A stretch of 8,086 nucleotides of DNA. It comes from Candidatus Gastranaerophilales bacterium (lineage in GTDB: Bacteria > Cyanobacteriota > Vampirovibrionia > Gastranaerophilales > Gastranaerophilaceae). Every line of letters starts with the position of its first letter. The stretch's first letter is position 1. Of this stretch, positions 1 through 5,524 are shown one piece after another. Below the pieces are notes generated by a model. It made no database searches, had not been told where the DNA came from, and was given only the letters and a program-made list of their open reading frames with translations. The position numbers and the translations under genes were made by a program. Location: contig CAADWU010000126.1 in the NCBI GenBank assembly GCA_900752845.1, forward strand, positions 1 through 8,086, written 5' to 3'.

Positions 1-1670
1 ACACGGATGAAACAGCAAAGTTAATCATTAATTCATCAGGTACCCGACCAAGTCAGATAAGTTTTAAACGAGATTCTAATAATGTTGGTGTTTTGCGTTT
101 AAACAATGGTTCTATGCTTTTAGGCAGCTTAAACAACAATGATGATGCAGCTTTAGGTGAAAATTCACTTGCAATTGGATATAATGTTGTTTCTAATGGT
201 GAACACTCAATGTCTTTTGGTTCTTCTGCAAAAGCAGAAGGCAACAGATCATTAGCACTTGGAGGCGGTTATTCAGAAGGGTTCAATTCAACAGCAATAA
301 GCGGCAGTTTTTTTGGAAGTAAAGCAAGCGGCGATGGTTCTTTAGCCATGGGAATGTCAAATGCAACCGGCAGGCTTTCAATTGCAATAGCAGGGGGAAC
401 TTTACAAGCCCCTCAATTGGCTACAAATGCGTCAGGAGAATGCAGTATAGCATTAGGTTCTAATGTTCAAGCAAGCGGTTCGTCAGGTATAGCAATCGGC
501 ACCGGTTCAATCAGTTCTGCTTCACATACAATCGCATTAGGAAGTTCATCCGAAGCCAGTGAGGAAAATTCGATTGCAATCGGAGATGCAAAAGCCTCAG
601 CATTAGGCAGTATCGCAATCGGAGATGCTGCAAGAGCTTTATCTGATTATGCAGTAGCATTAGGATTAAATACAGAAGCTTCCGGCGATCAGGCAATAGC
701 TTTAGGTTATTACAGTTCAATAAAAGGGAGTAATTCAATCGGTATAGGTAATAATGCACATACCGAAGTATCTAATGCAATAGTAATGGGAACAAATGCA
801 ACTGTCTTGAGAGGCGGCGGTATAGCCATAGGCAACAATGCATATTCCGGCGCAACAAACTCAACGCTGTATGGTGATAATGCAGTAGCTATAGGCTCCG
901 GGGCAAAAATGGGAAATGACTACGGTGTAGCCATAGGCAACAATTCAGGTCATACCAATAAAGGTACTTATGGTGTTGCAATAGGTTATAATGCCTGTTC
1001 AAACGTAACAGGAAGCAATAAAATCTGTATAGGTGCTAATTCTGGTCCAAATGTAGGAGATTCCGGAAACACTGACGATGTTGAACGTATATATATTGGA
1101 AGCCAATCCAAATATGACAAAGGCAGTGCTGTGTTAGAAGTTCATAACAGTTCACGAAGCGGAAAATTATTTCCGGATTTAAATGATAATTTAACCAGTG
1201 TAATTATTCATGGGAATTTAATAGTTACAGGACGTATAGCTACAAAATTTTATGATACTGATGACTTTAAAACATTTGGAAGATATAACAGATATGTACA
1301 TCATTATGATATAAATAATGATTTATTAAACAGTTATGTACAATCAACCTCTGACCGCCGTTTGAAGTATGTCGGTAAAGAAAGTACTTCAGGTCTGGAT
1401 AAAATCCGTCAATTAAAAGTGTTTAACTATACTTTTAAGAAAGATGAAAACAAAGAGCCTCATGTCGGTGTAATTGCTCAGGATTTACAAAAAATCTTTC
1501 CTGATGCAGTTACAAAAGGCAAAGACGGCTTTTTACGTATCCGTATGGAAGATATGTTCTATGCAGTGATAAATGCAATAAAAGAGCTTGATGCAAAGGT
1601 TACTGCACAGGACAAAAAGATAAAAGAACTAGAAGCCCGTATAGAAAAACTTGAATCAAAAATAAAATAA
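1..1670 (+). CDS. Fibre/adhesin-like protein: YadA-head repeats with C-terminal S74 self-cleaving chaperone (5' partial)
   Basis: The reading frame is open from the first full codon at base 3, so the gene begins before the window; the TTG at 93 is only an internal Leu codon. About 555 residues are visible. Residues ~50-366 are around twenty short degenerate repeats with the YadA-head core (SIAIG, SLALG, GVAIG separated by Gly/Ala/Ser/Asn-rich turns), the left-handed beta-roll typical of trimeric adhesin heads. Residues ~367-449 form a connector (HGNLIVTGRI). From residue ~450 the sequence TSDRRLK...GVIAQDLQKIFPDAV is the peptidase S74 intramolecular chaperone domain; Ser450 and Lys455 of SDRRLK match the known Ser/Lys self-cleavage dyad. 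The last ~35 residues are a Lys/Glu heptad coiled coil. By analogy with tailspikes, the C-terminal domain should trimerise the fibre and then cut itself off before Ser450. No YadA beta-barrel anchor is present. The location (cell surface or phage-like particle) is not shown by the sequence. Confidence 0.9.
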   Translation, partial: TDETAKLIINSSGTRPSQISFKRDSNNVGVLRLNNGSMLLGSLNNNDDAALGENSLAIGYNVVSNGEHSMSFGSSAKAEGNRSLALGGGYSEGFNSTAISGSFFGSKASGDGSLAMGMSNATGRLSIAIAGGTLQAPQLATNASGECSIALGSNVQASGSSGIAIGTGSISSASHTIALGSSSEASEENSIAIGDAKASALGSIAIGDAARALSDYAVALGLNTEASGDQAIALGYYSSIKGSNSIGIGNNAHTEVSNAIVMGTNATVLRGGGIAIGNNAYSGATNSTLYGDNAVAIGSGAKMGNDYGVAIGNNSGHTNKGTYGVAIGYNACSNVTGSNKICIGANSGPNVGDSGNTDDVERIYIGSQSKYDKGSAVLEVHNSSRSGKLFPDLNDNLTSVIIHGNLIVTGRIATKFYDTDDFKTFGRYNRYVHHYDINNDLLNSYVQSTSDRRLKYVGKESTSGLDKIRQLKVFNYTFKKDENKEPHVGVIAQDLQKIFPDAVTKGKDGFLRIRMEDMFYAVINAIKELDAKVTAQDKKIKELEARIEKLESKIK

Positions 1671-1688
1671 AAATTTCATACGAAAACT

Positions 1689-1706
1689 CTGCCTTAAAAA
1701 AGGCAG
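1689..1706 (-). terminator. Probable terminator of the 1771-2433 gene
   Basis: A 7-bp perfect stem (CTGCCTT/AAGGCAG) with a 4-base loop. Read on the minus strand it is followed by AGTTTTCG, a short T-tract, and lies about 65 bases after the stop of the minus-strand gene. On the plus strand the tail is ACTTTC, so it fits the minus strand better. The short tail makes it moderate rather than strong. Confidence 0.5.
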
Positions 1707-1719
1707 ACTTTCATTCCTT

Positions 1720-1744
1720 CTCCCGTCTTTATGGCGGGAGTTTT
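1720..1744 (+). terminator. Rho-independent terminator of the fibre gene
   Basis: An 8-bp stem (CTCCCGTC with GGCGGGAG, one G-U pair) and a 5-base loop, followed on the plus strand by TTTTCC. It lies 50 bases after the fibre gene stop and is GC-rich against an AT-rich background, as expected for an intrinsic terminator. Confidence 0.75.
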
Positions 1745-1770
1745 CCTGCGTATAAATCCGCACTTGTAGA

Positions 1771-2433
1771 TTAATTAGCTTCCTTTAAAACTACAATTGT
1801 ATCTTCTATTTCTACACGTAAATATTCTAACTGCTGGTCAATCACATTATCGTTATACAAATATCCTGCTCCTGTGTATGCCAGATAAGGTCTGTATTTT
1901 TCGGCTTCTGCACGCAATGTTGCTACTGATTGCGTATGTGAACTCAATTCCATAAGTTTTTGAAAAGAAATATAACTGCTTTCAGGTTTGCCTTCATATT
2001 TGCTTCTTAGATACTCAACTGTTTTATTGAAAAAGTAAGCTTTTGCATTAAACTTTTGCACATTATCATTATTTTCAATACAAACCAGGAGTTTTTCCAG
2101 CTGAGGTAGTATTTCATTTATATCATTTAAATAAGGGGATGTTTTATCGGTCTTAAGCATAATATTAACAAAAGCGGGGTTATCTCTGGGAGCCGGTTTC
2201 ACTTCATTAGATGAATTAAAATCTTTTGTTTTTTCATACATAGGCTTTGCACTTTTAGGATCAGATGTTTGAAAACTTTTTGAAACATCAGGAAGCGTTC
2301 CAACGTAACCTTTTCCTTCAGTTGCAGATTCTGTTACAGGTTCAGAAGTTTTGGGAGATTTCTTAAAACCCCACGCATAACAGCATTCACAGCTTAATGT
2401 AAGTATTAAACCTAAAACTAATAATTTCCTCAT
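1771..2433 (-). CDS. Secreted protein of unknown function
   Basis: This 220-residue protein was not recognised. It opens with a clear signal peptide: basic MRK, a hydrophobic run to about residue 14, then a likely signal peptidase I site after CYA (residue 20), so it should be exported. There is no proper lipobox before Cys15. Residues ~22-85 are a polar, Ser/Thr/Lys/Pro-rich, probably unstructured linker; residues ~86-220 look mainly helical (NDINEILPQLEKLL, YLRVEIEDTIVVLKE) with Tyr-rich patches. The stop codon lies just beyond the paired hairpins shared with the fibre gene. It follows the Spy/CpxP-like gene on the same strand after a 41-base gap, so the two may be co-transcribed. There is no good Shine-Dalgarno; a TATAAT sits 6 bases before the start codon. 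The cysteines lie in or next to the signal peptide (15, 17, 18) plus Cys118. Confidence 0.75.
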   Translation of the reverse strand: MRKLLVLGLILTLSCECCYAWGFKKSPKTSEPVTESATEGKGYVGTLPDVSKSFQTSDPKSAKPMYEKTKDFNSSNEVKPAPRDNPAFVNIMLKTDKTSPYLNDINEILPQLEKLLVCIENNDNVQKFNAKAYFFNKTVEYLRSKYEGKPESSYISFQKLMELSSHTQSVATLRAEAEKYRPYLAYTGAGYLYNDNVIDQQLEYLRVEIEDTIVVLKEAN

Positions 2434-2474
2434 ACCATAATTATAATGATTACTGAAAAAAAATCATCATTTGT

Positions 2475-3086
2475 TTAATTTATTTGAGTAGTTTTATGCT
2501 TGAAACCAAATAAATGCCATTTGTTATGAACAGGACATAACACATTATTTTGTTCGCTGTAATACATCTTTTGTCCGAATGGTCTTAAATTAGGGTCACG
2601 TTTGTAAAAAGCTTTATTTTTTTGGCAATACTTAATTTCTTTACGTTCCATTTTTCGTACGGAGTTATATTTTGCTTTCTGCTCACTGTTTAATATGGAT
2701 TTAAATTCTTTATCATATTTTTTTGCAATACATTTCATTTCGCATTCAAGGTTTTTAACTACATTCTGTTGTTTTTTAATTGCATCCCGGCTTGCGTTAT
2801 GCTCGCATAATTTTGCAAGAACATATTTTTCCTGTTCGTACTGTCTGAATTTCGTTCCTAATTCTTCATATCTTTTTTTGTCAATTACATCTTTACATTT
2901 TAGCTGGTCATTTGATAAATTTAAAACGTTATATAATGTTGCTCTTTCATTATACATTGATGTAATTAAATCAAGACATTTTGTCTGGTTTTGACAGCCG
3001 CAGGAAGGTGTTTGAACAACTTCTGCATTAACTGAAAGCCCGTTCAATAAAACACATATACCGAATATTATAAAACTTTTCTTCAT
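2475..3086 (-). CDS. Cysteine-rich Spy/CpxP-like (LTXXQ) periplasmic protein
   Basis: A 203-residue exported protein: signal peptide MKKSFIIFGICVLLNGLSVNA with a signal peptidase I site after Ala21. The mature part is a helical, Lys/Glu-rich domain with two LTXXQ-like motifs, LSNDQ (57-61) and LNSEQ (132-136), spaced as in the Spy/CpxP family of periplasmic chaperones and stress sensors. Unlike Escherichia coli Spy, the mature chain has nine cysteines (29, 31, 37, 64, 94, 115, 119, 154, 184), including CGC near the N-terminus, and ends in a His-rich tail with CPVHNKWH (184-191). This suggests disulphides or metal binding, which is inference. The start is well supported: AGAGAGG lies 4 bases upstream, with a sigma-70-like promoter further up. 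It is the first gene of a possible two-gene unit with 1771-2433. The family assignment rests on motifs and helical character only. Confidence 0.7.
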   Translation of the reverse strand: MKKSFIIFGICVLLNGLSVNAEVVQTPSCGCQNQTKCLDLITSMYNERATLYNVLNLSNDQLKCKDVIDKKRYEELGTKFRQYEQEKYVLAKLCEHNASRDAIKKQQNVVKNLECEMKCIAKKYDKEFKSILNSEQKAKYNSVRKMERKEIKYCQKNKAFYKRDPNLRPFGQKMYYSEQNNVLCPVHNKWHLFGFKHKTTQIN

Positions 3087-3090
3087 AAAA

Positions 3091-3097
3091 CCTCTCT
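3091..3097 (-). promoter_or_regulatory. Ribosome binding site of the Spy/CpxP-like gene
   Basis: Read on the minus strand this is AGAGAGG followed by four T and ATG, a strong Shine-Dalgarno at normal spacing that fixes the start at 3086. Confidence 0.75.
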
Positions 3098-3107
3098 TAT
3101 GAAATAA

Positions 3108-3136
3108 ATTATCTCATACATTAAAGCTAAATTCAA
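3108..3136 (-). promoter_or_regulatory. Sigma-70-like promoter of the secreted pair
   Basis: On the minus strand TTGAAT (3131-3136) and GATAAT (3108-3113) are separated by exactly 17 bases; each matches consensus at 4-5 of 6 positions. The predicted transcript start falls near 3101, about 15 bases before the start codon. The promoter occupies most of the 72-base gap shared with the divergent mini-ribonuclease III gene. Confidence 0.65.
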
Positions 3137-3158
3137 TATTTTGTAGTAAACTCTTTTT

Positions 3159-3521
3159 ATGGAAGATATGAATTTAAGAAATTATGCATATATAGGAGAT
3201 GCTGTTTGGGAGTTGTTTATTCGTGAAAAAACAGTAAAACTTACAGAAAACTCTAAAAAACTTCATCAAATTACAACATCCAAAGTTAAAATGGGATTTC
3301 AAGCTGAATTACTGCATTTTTTAGAAGAATATATGTCAGATGAAGAAAAAGAAATTGCAAGACGCGGCAGAAATTTGACAATACCCGTAGCTAGAAGACA
3401 AAATCAAGCTGAATACCGTCAGGCAACTGCTTTTGAAACTCTTATCGGATGGTGGTTTTTGAACGATAAAGAAAGGTTAACATATATTTTAAAACTTACA
3501 GAACAAAGATTGGTCTTCTGA
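3159..3521 (+). CDS. mrnC: Mini-ribonuclease III (23S rRNA maturation)
   Basis: A 120-residue protein consisting only of the RNase III catalytic domain, with no double-stranded RNA-binding domain, the hallmark of mini-III. In Bacillus subtilis this enzyme trims double-stranded precursor stems of 23S rRNA as a dimer. Visible landmarks: AYIGDAVWELF (10-20), matching the family's AYIGDA[IV][FW]E block with catalytic Asp14; the basic region RRGRN (68-72); and TAFETLIGWWFL (90-101), with Glu93 as the second metal-binding acidic residue. The length is a little below the ~140 residues of the Bacillus enzyme. The ATG at 3159 has no clear Shine-Dalgarno; an in-frame ATG at 3168 (Met4) is preceded by GGAAG, but only 2 bases away, so 3159 is kept with reserve. 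The gene is not next to cysS or rlmB, its usual Firmicutes neighbours. Confidence 0.93.
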   Translation: MEDMNLRNYAYIGDAVWELFIREKTVKLTENSKKLHQITTSKVKMGFQAELLHFLEEYMSDEEKEIARRGRNLTIPVARRQNQAEYRQATAFETLIGWWFLNDKERLTYILKLTEQRLVF

Positions 3522-3589
3522 ATTTGAGCTAAATATTTCAAAAAAAACATATAACCGGAGGATAAAAATTAAAAGATTTATCGCTATAT

Positions 3590-3595
3590 TATAAT
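3590..3595 (+). promoter_or_regulatory. Possible -10 box of the 19-residue repeat gene
   Basis: A perfect TATAAT 24 bases before the chosen start codon in a 98-base gap. No good -35 is seen at 16-18 bases upstream, so the call rests on the -10 hexamer in an AT-rich stretch. Confidence 0.4.
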
Positions 3596-3609
3596 TACAA
3601 TAAAAATAT

Positions 3610-3614
3610 GGAGG
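3610..3614 (+). promoter_or_regulatory. Ribosome binding site that decides the start at 3620
   Basis: GGAGG followed by five T and ATG at 3620. The alternative in-frame ATG at 3608 overlaps this site and has no Shine-Dalgarno of its own, so translation should begin at 3620. Confidence 0.85.
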
Positions 3615-3619
3615 TTTTT

Positions 3620-4180
3620 ATGAAAAGAGATTATCAAGAAGTAATCAGCAACTATCAAGGCGGTGATTTGGATTTATCAGGCTGTGAAATTAAAAATTTG
3701 GAATTAGGTCATATTGAAGGCAGCTTAAATCTATCAAAATGTGTTATTGGCAAATTGTCAATCGGCTGGGTATCAAAGGATTTGAATATGTCAGGCGCAG
3801 AAATTAAAAAAATCGAAACACCTATTGATGCAAACAGTGTGAATATGTCAGGTGCTGTAATCGGCAAATTACCTGTACACATCTGGACAGACAGCTTAAA
3901 TATGGAAAAATGCAGTGTTGAAAAATTAAACACAGATATCAGGACAAATGTGTTTAACATTAAGGGTACAAAAATTTCTCAATTACCTAAAAATTTAAGA
4001 GTACACAAATTAATAACAGATTCAAAATCAGCAAAATATCTGCCATTAATGTCATTGAAACAATGTGATGAACTTGTATTGGATGATTGTGTATATTTTG
4101 AACAAAGAGACTTGGTTGAAAACTATAATTTCTCAAACATTGTAACAAGCAATGAAATGGAAATGGTTTGCTCAGTGTAA
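3620..4180 (+). CDS. Small LRR-like solenoid protein with six exact 19-residue repeats
   Basis: A 186-residue protein with no signal peptide or membrane segment, so probably cytoplasmic. Residues 16-129 are six consecutive units of exactly 19 residues starting at 16, 35, 54, 73, 92 and 111. The pattern is roughly [DS]-L-N-[LM]-S-[GK]-[CA]-x-I-x-K-L followed by seven variable residues, for example DLDLSGCEIKNL, SLNLSKCVIGKL, DLNMSGAEIKKI. The last unit, with GTKISQLPKNLRV, resembles the LPxNLxV type of bacterial leucine-rich repeat, so a right-handed solenoid is likely. The tail (130-186) is a probable cap with a weak copy near residue 151 (ELVLDDC). Such proteins usually bind other proteins; the partner is unknown. 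The start at 3620 is chosen on its Shine-Dalgarno. The gene lies 98 bases after mini-ribonuclease III and is closed by a strong terminator. Confidence 0.85.
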   Translation: MKRDYQEVISNYQGGDLDLSGCEIKNLELGHIEGSLNLSKCVIGKLSIGWVSKDLNMSGAEIKKIETPIDANSVNMSGAVIGKLPVHIWTDSLNMEKCSVEKLNTDIRTNVFNIKGTKISQLPKNLRVHKLITDSKSAKYLPLMSLKQCDELVLDDCVYFEQRDLVENYNFSNIVTSNEMEMVCSV

Positions 4181-4200
4181 TCAGCAAATAAAAAAATAAT

Positions 4201-4230
4201 AAAAAGAGCCTTAATTAAGGCTCTTTTTTT
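4201..4230 (+). terminator. Strong rho-independent terminator after the repeat gene
   Basis: A perfect palindrome, AAAAAGAGCCTT with AAGGCTCTTTTT around an AATT loop, followed by further T. It lies 20 bases after the stop of the 19-residue repeat gene. Its symmetry would let it work on both strands, though no minus-strand gene ends here. Confidence 0.9.
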
Positions 4231-4273
4231 ATAGAAAAATTAAAAAATAAATAAAATAAATTAAAAAAAGTAC

Positions 4274-4301
4274 TTTACAAAAAAAAATCAGCATGTACAA
4301 T
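4274..4301 (+). promoter_or_regulatory. Likely promoter of tRNA-Ala
   Basis: TTTACA (4274-4279) and TACAAT (4296-4301) lie 16 bases apart, each with five of six consensus positions. The predicted transcript start near 4308 gives a leader of about 40 bases before the mature tRNA. The leader contains a short self-complementary AAAAAGCTTTTT (4323-4334). Confidence 0.6.
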
Positions 4302-4347
4302 GAATATTGTGACAAGTAAATAAAAAAGCTTTTTCACAAAAGCACGT

Positions 4348-4423
4348 GGGGGTTTAGCTCAGCTGGTAGAGCACCTGCTTTGCACGCAGGGGGTCAGGAG
4401 TTCGAATCTCCTAACCTCCACCA
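4348..4423 (+). tRNA. tRNA-Ala (anticodon UGC)
   Basis: A complete 76-base cloverleaf. The acceptor stem GGGGGTT pairs with AACCTCC and contains the G3-U70 wobble pair that identifies alanine tRNA. The D arm is GCTC/GAGC, the anticodon arm CCTGC/GCAGG with loop TTTGCAC gives anticodon TGC at 4381-4383, and the T arm is AGGAG/CTCCT with loop TTCGAAT. The discriminator is A4420 and the CCA end is encoded at 4421-4423. It is a solo tRNA here, with its own promoter and terminator, not in an rRNA spacer. Confidence 0.98.
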
Positions 4424-4455
4424 AAAAAACGATAACATTTGTTATCGTTTTTTTT
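4424..4455. terminator. Bidirectional terminator between tRNA-Ala and the FemAB-like gene
   Basis: A 13-bp stem (A-tract plus CGATAAC paired with GTTATCG plus T-tract) around an ATTT loop. On the plus strand it begins directly after the tRNA CCA and ends in T; on the minus strand it follows the stop codon of the convergent gene, which overlaps its edge at 4454-4456, and also ends in T. Confidence 0.85.
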
Positions 4456-5452
4456 ATTTAAACACGTGAAATTTGTTTTCATCTAATGGTTTATATTCTA
4501 TAAAGGGTGTTAGATTTTTCAGTAAGAAATTTATTATGCTATTGGAATGATTTATTAGAGCATATAAGTTTTCGTATTTACAGCCGAGTTTTAGTTTGGC
4601 TTCATCGGTGGTTTGGCCAAAATCTATTATTTTACAACCGTTTTCTGTTCCATATCGTACAATTTCTAACAACAGTCTTATATAAATATCATATTTTGAT
4701 ATATTTTTTTTGTTAAGACCTACGAATTCAAAAAGTAATTCTTCGTTATTTTTATGTATTGCTGCAAATCCTTGTATTTCTTTTTCTTTATCTTCAAGAA
4801 CCAGAATTATCAAATCCTCTTGCCTGAAGAAATCTATTGCAACCTTTCCGAGTTTATAATCAGCACTGTTGTATACATCAAGGTATAAATTATACATTTC
4901 TTCATTAAATTCTGACTTATTATTTTTTAGGATATAAAAGTTAAGATTTTTTGATTTTTCCATTGCTTTTTTATATCTGTGTCTGTAACCTGATCTTAAT
5001 GATGACATATATTCTCCAAAAGAATTCCAATTAATTTTCATCATACATTTCGGTAAAATTTTTCCTCGTGCAAAGTTGTCTAATATACAGAATTCATCTG
5101 TGTTTATAATTAATTTAAAACCTTTAAGATTTTTTAGAAAATCTGATGCTTCTTTTTTTGTTTCGTTTCCAAATATGCATCCGGGTTTGGATAAAGTAAA
5201 CGGATAATATACGGAATTCAATACAACCGGCATTTTAAACGGAGTAAACATTGCAATATCATTATCAGCCGTTTTGCTTATTAAAAATTGAGTATCAATT
5301 TTTCCTTCTGCGTTCCTGAAAACGTAGTATGATTTTTCAGAGCTGTCAAATTGTTCTATGAGGTTTAAAAATTTTTTTTTAAGATAAGGGTTATTTCCGA
5401 TGTTGTCTTCCCAATCAGAGGGTAATGTTTCAGCGGTTAAATATTTTTCCAT
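4454..5452 (-). CDS. FemAB/BioF2-like acyltransferase (GNAT fold)
   Basis: A 332-residue protein without signal peptide or membrane segment. Residues ~140-300 resemble the Acetyltransf_6 (BioF2-like) / FemAB-like group: LRSGYRHRYKKAMEK (152-166) corresponds to the basic 'LS.k.R...rk..k' segment, and IIDFGQTTDEAKLKLGCK (275-292) to the family's 'DFG...Y K..fGa' block near the C-terminus. Members transfer acyl or aminoacyl groups, often in peptidoglycan or surface polymer modification; the substrate here cannot be read from the sequence. The N-terminal ~130 residues are unrecognised, possibly a degenerate first GNAT half. The start at 5452 is supported by AAGGA seven bases upstream. It diverges from the GNAT gene at 5525 and converges on the tRNA, with its stop codon inside the shared terminator. 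An annotation as simple hypothetical protein would also be defensible. Confidence 0.65.
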   Translation of the reverse strand: MEKYLTAETLPSDWEDNIGNNPYLKKKFLNLIEQFDSSEKSYYVFRNAEGKIDTQFLISKTADNDIAMFTPFKMPVVLNSVYYPFTLSKPGCIFGNETKKEASDFLKNLKGFKLIINTDEFCILDNFARGKILPKCMMKINWNSFGEYMSSLRSGYRHRYKKAMEKSKNLNFYILKNNKSEFNEEMYNLYLDVYNSADYKLGKVAIDFFRQEDLIILVLEDKEKEIQGFAAIHKNNEELLFEFVGLNKKNISKYDIYIRLLLEIVRYGTENGCKIIDFGQTTDEAKLKLGCKYENLYALINHSNSIINFLLKNLTPFIEYKPLDENKFHVFK

Positions 5453-5476
5453 AATTTCATCCTTTTTTCTGGTTAC

Positions 5477-5505
5477 TTTTTAACAATAAGATATAATGTT
5501 GTAAA
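5477..5505 (-). promoter_or_regulatory. Possible promoter of the FemAB-like gene
   Basis: On the minus strand TTTACA (5500-5505) is followed after 17 bases by TAAAAA (5477-5482). The -35 is good, the -10 only fair. It overlaps the plus-strand -10 box at 5492-5497. Confidence 0.35.
5492..5497 (+). promoter_or_regulatory. Possible -10 box of the GNAT gene
   Basis: A perfect TATAAT 27 bases before the start at 5525. No clear -35 is seen; the best hexamer at 16 bases upstream matches only three positions. Confidence 0.4.
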
Positions 5506-5524
5506 AATAATTAAGAGAGTGTTT

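Noticed and set aside
511..759. Minus-strand open frame rich in Leu within the fibre gene.
   Set aside because: It is a shadow of the repeat-encoding DNA on the other strand; the Leu/Arg bias mirrors the Ala/Ile/Gly codons of the YadA-head repeats.
140..1110. The periodic repeats of the fibre gene as a DNA repeat array or CRISPR.
   Set aside because: The periodicity is at protein level with varied codons and irregular spacing; there are no identical repeat units or spacers.
1..1670. Prophage fragment because of the S74 domain.
   Set aside because: No other phage gene is visible in the window and the downstream genes are ordinary bacterial genes; the left side is unseen, so this is only a provisional rejection.
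2373..2433. Lipoprotein signal in the 1771-2433 product (Cys15 or Cys17).
   Set aside because: The residues before the cysteines (TLS, SCE) do not make a standard lipobox; a signal peptidase I site after CYA fits better.
2434..2474. Terminator between the two secreted-protein genes.
   Set aside because: Only a weak 6-bp A/T stem with a long loop can be drawn, and the T-run falls in the loop rather than after the stem.
2498..2535. Haem-binding site in the CPVHNKWH tail of the Spy/CpxP-like protein.
   Set aside because: There is no CXXCH motif; a metal or disulphide role is possible but haem attachment is not supported.
2695..2994. Plus-strand open frame inside the Spy/CpxP-like gene.
   Set aside because: Antisense to a gene with signal peptide, promoter and ribosome binding site; Phe/Ser-rich composition is that expected from complementing Lys/Glu codons.
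3608..3619. Upstream in-frame ATG for the 19-residue repeat gene.
   Set aside because: It overlaps the GGAGG that serves the ATG at 3620 and has no site of its own.
5519..5524. In-frame GTG as start for the GNAT gene.
   Set aside because: It overlaps the purine-rich GAGAG that fits the ATG at 5525 and has no spaced Shine-Dalgarno upstream.
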